This document shows, piece by piece, positions 38,801-50,800 of a stretch of 64,000 nucleotides of DNA; within the stretch, counting starts at the first letter, position 1, and the number at the start of each line of letters is the position of its first letter. The position numbers were made by a program, and so were the translations under genes. This stretch comes from Opisthorchis felineus (taxonomy: Eukaryota > Platyhelminthes > Trematoda > Opisthorchiida > Opisthorchiidae). The notes under the pieces were generated by a model, which saw nothing but the letters and a program-made list of their open reading frames with translations, made no database searches and was not told where the DNA came from. The stretch covers positions 205,403-269,402 of the forward strand of contig SJOL01005766.1 of assembly GCA_004794785.1 (NCBI GenBank). Direction: 5' to 3'.

Positions 38801-41800
38801 CATAAACGTTGCTGATGGATCACTCCGTGGCTTTGCAAAAAACGTATTGCCGTCTCCTTGTCATGAACGAGAGTTGAAAGCGTCAGAAAGTTCATTTAAG
38901 GTTTTACGTCCGAACGGAGAAAATTTTTGCACAAAATGAGCCTAGATGCGGATAAGGAATTGTTTTCATCAAAAATAGGTCAAGTTTGTGTGCGCACATT
39001 AAATTGGAGCTGGCAAAAAGTGGCGGGGCTTAACTTTTCGCGCATGCACTTTTTGCATTCGTGGCGGGGCTTATCCGGAAAAGATCTGGCGCTGTTTCAT
39101 TTGGCACCATTCCGCACTATGCTTGCTTCCTGACCTGACTGGATGGAGGAATAACGTCCTTACTATTCGAGTGGACGGTTGCGTACAGCGTTCGAAATTA
39201 TAACCGTGATCACTGGGAATGTCCATGGTGTTTAAACGTAATACACTACTCACAAGGTTGCTGTCCATGATGTTCTTTTTCGTGCTGGACGTGTACTGGT
39301 TCGAACCCGTAGAATATGGTCAACGAACGCATCTATCGTATTTCTCATACAGCGATCATCTCAAATCTTCCGTACATCGAGAATCTTATTCCTTTATTAG
39401 GAATTCTGAATGCCTGGGTAGGCTGTTTTCATTACGCTACAAGGAGAACAGCTGTGCAACATCTTACCTTCTTGAAGCTGGAACACTTCAGTGAGGTCAC
39501 ATCTGACAGGTGAATGTGGTAATAATACTCATCTGGTTGCCAGCGTTAAGGTCGTTGTGTAATCAATTCCGAAAGAAAATCGACCCTAACAAATGTATGG
39601 GGGGGGGTGGATTCGGGGGACGATAGTGACACTGGGTATGTTTAGAAAAATCTATGCTCCAAAAAATATGTCTGCAGATCTCTTGAGTCGTCGTGTGATC
39701 TATTAAGGGGGCTTAAAGTAATGACGTCCTACTGAGATCGCGACCTCAAGATTAGAGACCACTCGCCTGGTAAAAGCCAGGCTTATCGTCTTTCACATGA
39801 GGAGACTTTTTCCACAAAATTGAGACATCTGTGTTTAACTTAATTTGTCAACCGCTGCTTTGCAATAGGGCATTTGGAAAGTAAGGTGTCATTCAGCAGT
39901 GACCTTTCGGTACCTATATGCCATGCCATCCGGAAGTAGTACGAGAGCTGAGGTAGTGCCAGGTTGCCCAAGCCTGGAGAGGAGCAGCCGAGATGTAGGG
40001 TAAGACATTTGGATTTCAGGCTGGACCCACTTTAGGTTGGAGTAAGCCGCCAGCGTTCTATTGCCTTCTATCACACTGGCGCAGATCAAAGCAATGAATG
40101 CAATCTCGTGCTGACTCGGTTGTCAGTTGATGACATCAATCTGAACTACCCATAGGCCGTATACAATGGGACAGACGAAAGAAATTCTGTTCTCACTGTT
40201 GCGTCCAACTCTTTCCTCCTCAACACTTCATTTCCGGTACAAATTTGTCTAATGACCCCCCTTTCGTATGACGTTACTTGTGGTGTACTGCTGTTCCTAC
40301 AAAGGATTTCTGGCATGATATATGCATTGACAAGACCAGAAGATTGTTGGTGATTTATCTTCTCCGGAAATTTGACGAGTCGCTGAATGATGTACGAAGT
40401 ATTCAAGTTGAAATCATCATTAACTAGAGAATCAGGTAGGTTCCATGTGTGTCTGCCATCAAAACCAAATTGATATGCAATTGAGTGTATCTCGCTAATC
40501 AGGTAGAATAGTTTACAAAGTCCAAATTTCAGGATATTATTTGATCAAATTGTATCTAGGACAGAGACAGAATATAGTCCCCTGTTTTAAAACAAACTAA
40601 GTGAAGGAACCGTCAGCCTCGTCCCCTAAAGCCTGTTTGGAATGACCACTAGAGAAAATTTTTCTAAATTTCAGGAATCATCTTGCATATTTCATCATCT
40701 TCATCATCATTATCAGCTGTAAGAACCGCGTACTTGTCGTACAGTGGTTGTAGCTGCCACAGTTTCGTTCACCGATGATTTTGAGGAGGTGGGGTAGGTA
40801 GCTGCGCATTGGAGGGGGGAGCTGATAAATTGGCACGTAAATACAGACTGTTAAGTGAGGGGTTAAGAAGGGAGCTATGCATTGAAGGCAATAGCTCGAA
40901 TGCACGAACGCCATTGAGGGGACGACTGGGCCATATCTGACAGTGTCTCTAACCGTTGATGTGTTCCGTCTCGGCATCCCCATCCAGGAAGACGGCAGTG
41001 ACCAGCGCAGCTGAGTTTGCTGGTAATGGCTCTTATACTTCACTGCTAAGTGATTGTTTGACCTCCCCTGGCTCGTTTCCACCCTCCACGTGGTTGTGCA
41101 TATCTTTGTCGTGGTTCAACGTTCGACGCGTTCAGCTTGTATCTCATGGATATTATTCATTACCTCAGCTTGAGGAACATCATCGTCGAAGCTGCGCAAT
41201 CCACATCTCCATATGTACAGCCCTCCTAAGCCAAGCCAGTTTGACAAATTCGAATTTGGTTTGCCCACACAATTTCGATGATAAACTCAAATAAAAATAG
41301 TCATAGCCTCGAGTAAGAACAGTCGCTGTAATACGAAGTACAGGAGGACCTTCTACCAGGTTGCACGCATCAAGTAGCATATATGTCCAGTTTTTGTATC
41401 ACATTTTTTTTGACTAAAAACCCTTTGTAGTGTAAGGAATTATGGTGATCTCGGCAGAAGCTTCGCAGCCCTTCTGGAAATACTCTGCAGCTCTCTCCAA
41501 CTTTTGGACTGAGCAAGTTATTTACACCTCTCTTGTCTTGTGCTCTAATTGGCGAAAGCACGTCACACGTAAAGTAAAATGACTAGATAGAGCGCCTTCG
41601 ATCCGAATGTCCTTACTTCTCCAAATTTTGGTGGATTAACAAATTTTGTTTCATAGAGAGGACATAACAACCAGAACAATCTTCACCCAAGGCGTTTTCA
41701 AAATATCAACGTTCATCCTATTCATGGGATGAAAAATCCTTCCTTCTGAGACAGTAATCTATGCACCATGCTAGCCAGGTGGATAACTCGGTAAACTTGC

Positions 41801-44800
41801 TTGTCGGGTTCCAATCCTAGTGTTCACCGATTTATCTTATCCGGTAGTCCATGTCTTATACTGACTGGTACAGTTGATAAGGTCATCGAGGTTACTGTAA
41901 CCCCCTAGCTACTCTACAGGCGAGTTTGTTTGACTGAACATTCGGTAATAGACAACCTTCTTTCAACTTTCCAGCCACGGATGCTGACCGAAGTAGGCCA
42001 CGCAGTCTCCTGTACGGTTCGGCTGAGTAAGTCAGTCAGTTGCTTGTTGCACAAATTTTTGCGCTCCAAGAGATAGACTTGCTCCGTCTGTAATTTAACA
42101 ATTACTGCAAAACTTCACATGTCCTCAACCGCACTTTACCGTATTTCAGTGATCGACGGGGTCCAGTGATGGCAGGCAGCCGACAAGTACAGCCTGAGTC
42201 TTCTCCACCGATCGACTTCGGACCTGGTACGTTGTCTGCGATCATTCTACCACCTACTTCATTCCTGTTCCATGCTATTCATGACAGCTTTGTTAATCTG
42301 TCAAATTTGCTCCCGTTGTGTATGGAATGCGCAGGGTGACTGAAACTGATATGGCAATTCCGCGTACTTATTCACAGAAGTTGCAGAATTCCAACCAATA
42401 TCGGCACTGTTCTATATTCAATTTGTAGATGCTTATGACGATCAAGATGATTATCGAGAAGGACATGGACTCGGCGCTTCTCCACCAGACGCGGGAAGTG
42501 TTGCGGCATCGGGAAAGAAACAGACCCAAATACCGGGAATGGGTCCTGGTGTGAAACGCAAGGTGTTTTCCAAAAAGGTACAAATCTACTGTGATCCACT
42601 TAGGCCAGAATGTCTGGACTGAAGTTATTCGCAGGTTCCATTTAAACTACCGAGGCATGTCTTGTTCTATTTCACAGAATTGCTTTTCACTCCACAATTT
42701 TGCACTATAATATGATGTACTTTTTCAGCGTTTGTGTGACGTCTTTTGTTGCTCGTCCATCGAAATCAGACAGACAGATTGGCATTAGACTAGCTCCGTG
42801 GTTAGAAGCACAGAACGCCTGCCTGCTCATCTAGCGCAAGGAATTAACGGCGCTTGGGATGTCTGTTACGTCTATTTGACGGACGGACCACCCACAACAA
42901 TTTCTACTGGTAGCCTAACTTGATAATTGTGGTGTTTGCACTCGACCCTGCGGCACATGGGGCCATTGAATCAAGCTGTGTCGGAGCAAATCCAGCACCC
43001 ACTATAACAAAAAAAAGCTTTTGTGGTATGTGCAGAATTTATACGCATAGCCGATTTTCTTGTCGCTTGAAACGGATCATCAGGTCATAATATCTACCGT
43101 CATTTAGTAACAGCATAGATTAGCCTCAGTTTTTAAGGCTTTCCAACGTGCATTTTTAAACGCAAGACGGTGCCGCCAGATCATCACTTGAAATGAACCA
43201 ATTCAAGTTCGCTTTGATATTTATCTGGCTTGGCTACGTGCTGCCTTGCAGCAATTTTATGTAATGTCGAAAAGTTTGATCAGACTGCAAAGTGACAGCA
43301 AACGTCACCAGTTCTGATTCGTACCACACTGTCTGCCTCGTAGAACGCAGGGTACACAGAAGGGCTTAGATGACAAAAGAAGTGGTTTTTCGACGAAGCC
43401 AGACAAGGAAATCGTCCGAGGCATGGATGTTTCTACTCACTCCTTCGACCACTTGTGAGTAGTATGCACTGCTCTGAAGCATAAGTTGTCAAGACAAGAT
43501 TGATCAGTGAACTTCGTAACTGTTATCGGAGTTGTAATGTTCGGTTGTAATCGGAGTTTCGGATCTGTTAGAATTGTCTGCTTTTGCTGTAAACTACGGT
43601 CTCTGATCACGATCGTGTTGAGCATGAAAACAAGTAAATGTTAAATGTCGAAATAAAATATTGTGCGATCGAACTGGGATTGCAGTATGGCACCTCAGTT
43701 TATTGAATTGTGAGCACATGCGTAGTCCGACTCGGCTGGATGAATCTTAATTGAGACATTCGTTGATCAAGCGGCACGTCCAGGCGGCAACTTCAATTTC
43801 ACCCAGAATACTAATGCTTCTCCGTCCTTGGAATTGCTAATTTAATCAGTTTGATCAATGTGTCAAACTAACAAACTAACTACACAGCGGCTGAGTTGTG
43901 GAAAGGCGTTCCAAAAAAGTGGTCCAATTCTAACCGGAGACTCATCATAAAATTCTCCGAAATGTTTTTTCGTACATCATATGAAAATTCACAGTTGACT
44001 TGCCGATCATTCGGTAAATTATTCCGCCAATTAAAAATTGTCTGATGTGATCCTTATTCAGGGAACAGAGGGAACGGTCTGGCTTTCGCTCGAATGTAAG
44101 TTAAGTGCTTTAAGTGCGGAACAAACCTAATTTTCAGAGTTAAAATATCCGCGTTGAACCAATAAATCGATTCCACACTAAACTTAAAAACGCCAATATT
44201 TCTGCAGTTATTCTACATGGTTAAGCAGGTGGGTCACTATTTTATTAGTCGTTCATTTTAGGATGGACTGTTTACTCTCAAACGGCAGTGACTTCACAAA
44301 GAAAACTGGAGAGGAGCGACCACAGAAGGATGTCAGATTAGTACACTACTTATAAGCTTGCTGAAAATTCTTCAACAGCCCGCGACCGGTTTCGCCCTTC
44401 TTGGGGCTCATCAGGTAGACACTATCCCATAGTGTCCGTTAACCTTATGTTCCACTTGAACCCAAAGTTGCAGATTGATGTCATTAGTCAGTTGCAGCAA
44501 GGGTTTCAGCAGGACGTTTTGCCAACGATCGCTTAGGAAGCGCTCTTCCTGTTTGGGAGAATGGAATTAAATGGGCTGAAGATTATTATCTATAATGAAA
44601 ATTAGGCTGAAGCTGAGGTCACTGCCTGCAACTTCACACCCCCTGTGTGAGTCCAGAGAACAGAACTTCTACCTTGCTAGTTGCTGATTGCCGATTACGC
44701 AAACCTTTCAGTGAACATGCCAGTATGTGATCACCTTCCACTGCTTTGGAATCCTCGCCAGCAAAGTATGACTTCGGACATCCAGTTGCATTTTTCATGT

Positions 44801-47800
44801 ATTCTCCGTCTAACCATCATGCAAGACTCAACCTAATGCACTTACTCTGCTGTTTGTTCTCCTCAAAATGCAGCCGGATTTTGTCGCTCCCTACGAAGTT
44901 GTTCCGTGTATGCGTCCAGTGGTTTTTGTTGGTCCAGCTCTTAAAGGTTACGAAGTGACAGATATGATGCAGAAGGCCATTTTCGATGCCATGAAGAAGC
45001 ATTTTGACGGCAGGTGAGCGTATAGTTCTGTCACGGACAATCTGGACCCAAATAAGGAAATGTGTGAAATCCTGCGAGGGTGTACTTGCAATGACTAATT
45101 ATAACAGTTCATTTTTTACTCCTGGGAATCTGCTTTCCTACAGTGAACATAAGCGAACTGATCGTAACAAATTAAGTCTTGTGAACGATAGTATCCACGT
45201 CACAGGAGTTCACCTTCTTTGATGAGCGCGGGATAGCCTGTGATCACAAAGCCAAGATGTGGCTCCCGGTTGATTCAAGTGGGTATTTTAGCTCTTCTAA
45301 AATGGATGGTGGAAAGAATACAAGCGAATGGCAATGGACAAATCATGGGCCCTGTTTGAACTGTTTGGGAAAAGCTGGCAGCTTCAACCAGATGCAAGAT
45401 ATTTGGTAGTATTCAAGAGTCTTTATGAGTTTGATTTAATATGTACGGTAGCTCCTGGTCAGGGAAGTCATGAAACTGATACAAAGCAAGAATCATGCGT
45501 CACCACACACTGCTGACATAGTTTATTGCTTAGCTGGTGGTAGTGAGTAACCTACTGTATGCTAAGCAAGTAAAACGACCCATCAGAGACACGGAATTAA
45601 GTATTGATGGTGCAGCTTATTCATAGACAACCTTAAATTTGCATAGACATAATACACTACTCATAAGGTTGCTGAAAATTCCTCGACAGCCCACGACCGG
45701 TTTCGCCCTTCTTGGGGCTCATCAGGTAGGCCCAGTCCCAGAATTCCCGTCAACCTTATGTTCTACTTGAATCCAAATTGCACAAAATTAGCGAATTACA
45801 CTCATTTGCAGACAAATTTGTTTTCTACGAGAGACTCAGCTGGAACCCAGCTAAATCTCTCGTTTATGATGTTTTCAAAATTCGGGGTCTGCGCCTACCT
45901 GATGATCCCCAAGAAGGGCGAAACCGGTCGTGGGCTGTCGAAGAATTTTCAGCAACCTTATGAGTGGTGTATCACGTCAATACATGCCGCAACCCGTTCA
46001 TTGGACAGGCGCCAACTTTCGCGATGAAGATGCGTCCTGCCGGAGAAAGTTGCCGCTGATAATTATCCGTAGTTGCCAGTGACGAATTCTGCGGAAAAGT
46101 GATATCAACCTGCGTATCATCGTCATGGCTGACAGCAAAAACTAGGTTCTGCACGGACGCTTCACAACAGCACAGCGACTGGTTTGTCTTGCGTATAGTA
46201 CTTGGAAACTTTAAACGAGAAATTCCGCTTTGTAGTTGTATGTCAACGTATGCACCAAACGGACCCCTTTATCAGTGGTCCAGAACAAGGCATGGGAATT
46301 TTTTCGAAGTGTAGTGCAGTGTAGTGTCACACAAGTCTCATTGGGATGTGGGTTAACTTCCGTTTGTTAATTGCACGGATAATTTAGACCGCTGGACAGA
46401 TCAGACCAACTTTACTCCAATTCCGACTCGATTTCTAGCTTGTGTAACTTATTTCTATAGTCAGCTTTATTAACTTAGATGACAGGCGATTTGGTATAAA
46501 AATTTCTTCCTTTAATTCGTCTCCCTTAGACATGACAGTCACCTGAACTTCGTCAATTTTTTCTTCCGTACAACTTTCAGAATAATCGTTAGTCGTGTAA
46601 GTACGAATATTTCCCTCGCCAAGCGTGTTGGTGCTCTACTCCACTTGGACAAGAAGAATGTCATGGAACGCGGCCGGGGTCGCCATCTGGTTACTCTGTG
46701 TAAGCTAAATATATGTTATTACTGTCCGGGTTATCGGTAACACGATTTTACCGCAAAAAGATATGTGGGCGACCCACACAGGCTGTCATGCTAATCGTTC
46801 ACGGATCGGATTCTATGTTTCGAACAGTGGTTTATCCCAACTTCGTAAGAGATACGAGTCGTCAGATTGCCTAACGCAAGAGTTATAAGGCAGGAATTTT
46901 CAAGCTAATTGATTGAGCTGCTGCGTATCCTTTACGATTGTTGCGCAAAAACTGCTGTCTAAGACGAACGCCAAACCAAACTTCGTTACACGTATCCCAA
47001 CGAAAAAAACCAGATGACAGATGCAAAGCAATCACCATGGGTAGTTAGCAGTTCGTATTTCCAGAAGATTTTGATAATGTTGAATAGTTTATAAACGAAC
47101 GTTAGTTAAAGCTGGGTGAATATGCAACACTGTGTTTCGCTGGGACATGATTAAATGATTGATTAAAATCTACATTAAAGGTGCTTAGACCTATGATCTT
47201 TTTCATTTCCGTTTCCCAATAAGTGGAAGTTCAACAGGACCTCGAACGCATCTTCCATTTGGCAAGCAAAATGCAACTCCTTCTGCTCGATTGTGACACA
47301 ATCAATCATCCGAGTCAAGTTTCAAAGACATGCTTGGCTCCGATAGTGATCTACATTAAAATAAGCAGCATTCGAGTGCTCAATCGATTGATTAAAAATC
47401 GAGGCAAAGAGCAGAAGAAGAACGCTGGCGTTCAGACTGCTGCAGCGGAAAAGCTGCTTCAGTGTCCTCCGGTGAGTTTGGTTGTGGAATAACCCTGACC
47501 TTGGAATCACCTCATTGTTAAAAAAATGTTTCTTTGCCTTTCGTGCCACGCGCATTGGAATCTCTTTTGGATCAGGCCCGTACCCAAACAGCTGGGATAA
47601 CATTATCGGTTTTCACGTGACGTTGGAAGTCAGAATATGACCTGGATGTAGAGAGAGTGGGGGGAATGTGCAACGCTTGAGTTCTGGTGCTACTGTCCTC
47701 CATTCACAATGAATTTCTTTTGACCTTTTCTACTTTGCATATGGGTAAAAAGCGGCTACCTAATTATATCTCAGTGCCATTTCTATTAGGATCAGGCTTT

Positions 47801-50800
47801 CTCCGCACTAAGACGGTCGGAAGGTAGTCAACTACCAACTACCAACTATGACCGTTCCGGCTAAATTGGACCACAAGGAATCCCTTGCTAAACAGATAAA
47901 CAATATTCAACATGACTAGAATCCGCCCTAGAGCTGCTCACTTGTGACTATAGAAAGGGGTTTTGTACCGCAGTGACCCTGTGGAATACAGTGGCCAGAC
48001 GTTCATTCAGCATTGTTTGGAGTCTCAAAATGGCCTATGAGGGTCAGTCACACAAACAGCAGCAAGTCCGGTACCACAAGAGCTGTATTAAATGGATGCC
48101 TGCGCTTAAAACCTTGCAACAGGATATATCGGATCTTTCGTTGAATATTTATTTCTGCTGGTTGCTTTCAACACATGAACCAGCAAAGATCGTGTTAGCC
48201 GACCGAAAATGATAAAATCTGATGGACGAAAAAAATTCGCACAAGATTACTGATGATGTGTCTAGTATACGAACTATTAAAAACAAATGCCTGGTGGCAG
48301 GAACCTCGGTTGCCACATGAGTTGACTTAAGGAGTGTACGCATACACCTAATCCCGAGGCAGAGTTCTGGCTTACCTACTGAACATTTGGGCGATGTTTG
48401 CAGCTGACTACAATGTACCTCACTTCTTGTTACGTATCTTAACTCGTGTCGCGAGTTGCTGCACTTAACTGCGGCGTCGTGGGTCAAGAAGAAACTCAGT
48501 CCAGCCGGATGTGGAAAAGCCGGTGAATCATGATGCTCCCAACTGCACTTCAAACTGCACTTCCAACCTAAAAGCACTTCTGCCCTTTGCGCAGTAATGA
48601 TGTCACCTTGCCTGATGACGAAACGTATGCAGGTACATTACTCACCGGCCATCATTAAAAACTGAGCTACCAGTATTCTCTTCACCCGCAAACCATGATA
48701 CTACATCGGAATTTTATTTAGCCCTCGTAAGAGGGTTATAGGACACATACAGGCTGAGCGCATCAAACAGTTAACAGCCTTGAATAAAGAACATATACGC
48801 ACGTATCCATACGTACAACTTGACAAAACAAAAAAGTTAGAGAGTTTAGTTTTATGGGAAAGAATTGTCAATTTTCACTGTTCCAGGTGAAGAATTGGCA
48901 TTTAGAAAAGTGTGGAAGATCTATGGCGTGCGACGGCTCGAAGGCACCTCGGGCAGGCCAAGACCCAGCTTGTGAAATACCTAAAAAGACGTGGAACAAA
49001 TGTTAGACCAAATGAAGCAAAGTGCTCCACTCATAACTTAGGTTGCCAGATTTAAGTGATTGAATTCTCAGGAATTCAAGATCTGTATCCAGGAGAAGGG
49101 AGCTAAGCTGCTGGAAAAATTAACCAGCCTGAGCAGTTTCTAGTAGCTCAAGAACTTCACTTTCCAGCACTAGCCAGTGCAGATGTATGTGAAGTGTATG
49201 GTTCAGTTGTCCTGACACTAAGGGCTGAGCATGATGACGGGAATGCAGATGGTCCTAAACTGGAAGAATGCCGAGACTAGACAATCCGTTCGCAGAGTGG
49301 ATCGAGCTTAGAGGACCGACACTGCAGCGCAGGCCTCTTGACATACCATGGGCGGGCAGACGTTTGCCGAAATTTCAAGAATGGGACGGTGATCCTGTGA
49401 TACCCAGGTACAAGGAGCTAACGAAAGGCGGACAAACAGAGCGTGGTCTTCCTCGGGTGCTAACTACATGGCATTTAAAGTCGACTTATTGATGAAATTG
49501 TAGATAAATTAGTGCCCAAGAAGCACTGCGATTTCAAAGCGATCGAAATGTGACAGTTCGTGGTAGTTGCAAGGTGGTTATAAGAGATATTTGGACGAAC
49601 GAGCAGTTCGTTGTGCATTTCACCGAGCCCATGGTGTAGCCCATTAGGACGCCGGGGATTTTAGCAGTTTAGTCGTTCCCATTTAGGTTTACAGTTGACT
49701 GTGTTCTCATTCTGGGCACTGCAGATTGGTAAGCCTAGAAAAGTGTTGAATGCAACTTTTCTTGGCCGTTAGATTTATTGCCCAACACTAGCCAGATATT
49801 TTCGTACCGTTCTAGTAGAGATGGCCACAAGATCCTCAGCTACATTTACTATGCTTCTTACCTTATCTGATAACTACGTCAATTTGCTGCTTTTAAGGTT
49901 ACTTGAGCTTGAGAGGGCTCAGTGGTTAGGGTGCAAACTTACTAACCTGATGGTCTGCGGCTCGAACCCGACCCCTGCATCTCTACTGCTCCTGTCTAGA
50001 CTTGGACAACCTGGCAGTATCTCGATCCTCGTGCCTCTTTCCGGTAGCATGGCATCTAGCCACCGAAATGATGCTACAGCTGAACCATACCATTTTCAGG
50101 GTTACCAATTTCCTTTCTTTCTAGTAAGTTCCTGGCCTGTGCGGGTTTTGGTGGTGGTAGCCGCCCTCTTTTCTGACAGACGTTGCACAAACAGATTGGG
50201 CTTATCAGTATACCATTTCCGAACTAGACATCCAACTGCCATTGTAAGAAATGTCTCAATCTTTTGGAAGATGCCTGAGACCGCTTCAGAGAGGCTTGGT
50301 AAACAATCGATGGATTTATTGTCTGTCAAATTTCTGCTTATGACACGAACTTCCCCCAGGCCAGGTGAATAATTTACCAGGTTGACCGAATTTTAAGGCA
50401 GTCAGAGAACCAATCGGTGGAATTTCTTCTGACACACCGGCTTAATCAGCATTGGGTGTCAGTCTGAAGTTTCGGTTTGTTGTGAGATGCAGTCAAGGAG
50501 GGGCAGTGTACCCGGTGTGGATTATAGCTCCATGTTGAACTTAATGTGAGGGCCCAAAGTGTTAAGATATTCAAAGCATTCATTAACTTCATCGCGCTTT
50601 ATCACAACGAATGTGTCAGCTGCGCATCACCAGAAAACCCCCGGTGGACACTCGGATCAGGTTACGCTTTCTGTTCAAAGAGTTCCCACCATTAGACCTT
50701 GCTCTTGAGAGTACATAATTCAGTCACAAATGAATTGGTCGAGGTTAAAGCATATTTTGATGCCTTTAACTTGGTCGTCTACGGAGGTTTGCGTTCGTTC

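Larger units (their letters stand above)
36865..41974. other. intron 3, transposon-rich
   Basis: It contains a Merlin element (37928-39086), a 23-bp hammerhead-repeat end (39241), a SINE (39893), a hammerhead-repeat fragment (40408) and R4 copy B (40690). There is a G-run at 39600-39607. No extra exon was needed to keep phase between 36864 and 41975. Confidence 0.6.
42578..44873. other. intron 6
   Basis: It contains a left half of the hammerhead element (44340-44485). Otherwise there are chance frames only. Confidence 0.55.
45652..45972. mobile_element. fold-back element with a hammerhead ribozyme in each arm
   Basis: The 321-bp element begins atacactactcataaggttg and ends with the reverse complement of atacaccactcataaggttg. 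The two arms match over about 95 bp with roughly six differences. Each arm holds a hammerhead: minus strand on the left, plus strand on the right. The middle is a shared repeat body (ccttatgttctacttgaatc, tacactcatttgcaga, ctctcgtttatgatg). No open frame is present, so it is non-autonomous. No clear target duplication was found. Inverted terminal arrangements and hammerheads are both known from Penelope-like elements, which may supply the machinery. Confidence 0.85.
45014..46580. other. intron 7
   Basis: It contains the most complete hammerhead element of the window (45652-45972). No other feature was recognised. Confidence 0.6.

Noticed and set aside
43055..43100. Minus-strand CTGATGA followed at a distance by GAAAA
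   Set aside because: The intervening bases do not pair as stem II and the GAAA box and cleavage triplet are not in place.
48604..48630. CTGATGA directly followed by cGAAAC, a possible hammerhead
   Set aside because: There is no stem II between the boxes and no convincing stem I/III strands, so a hammerhead cannot form.
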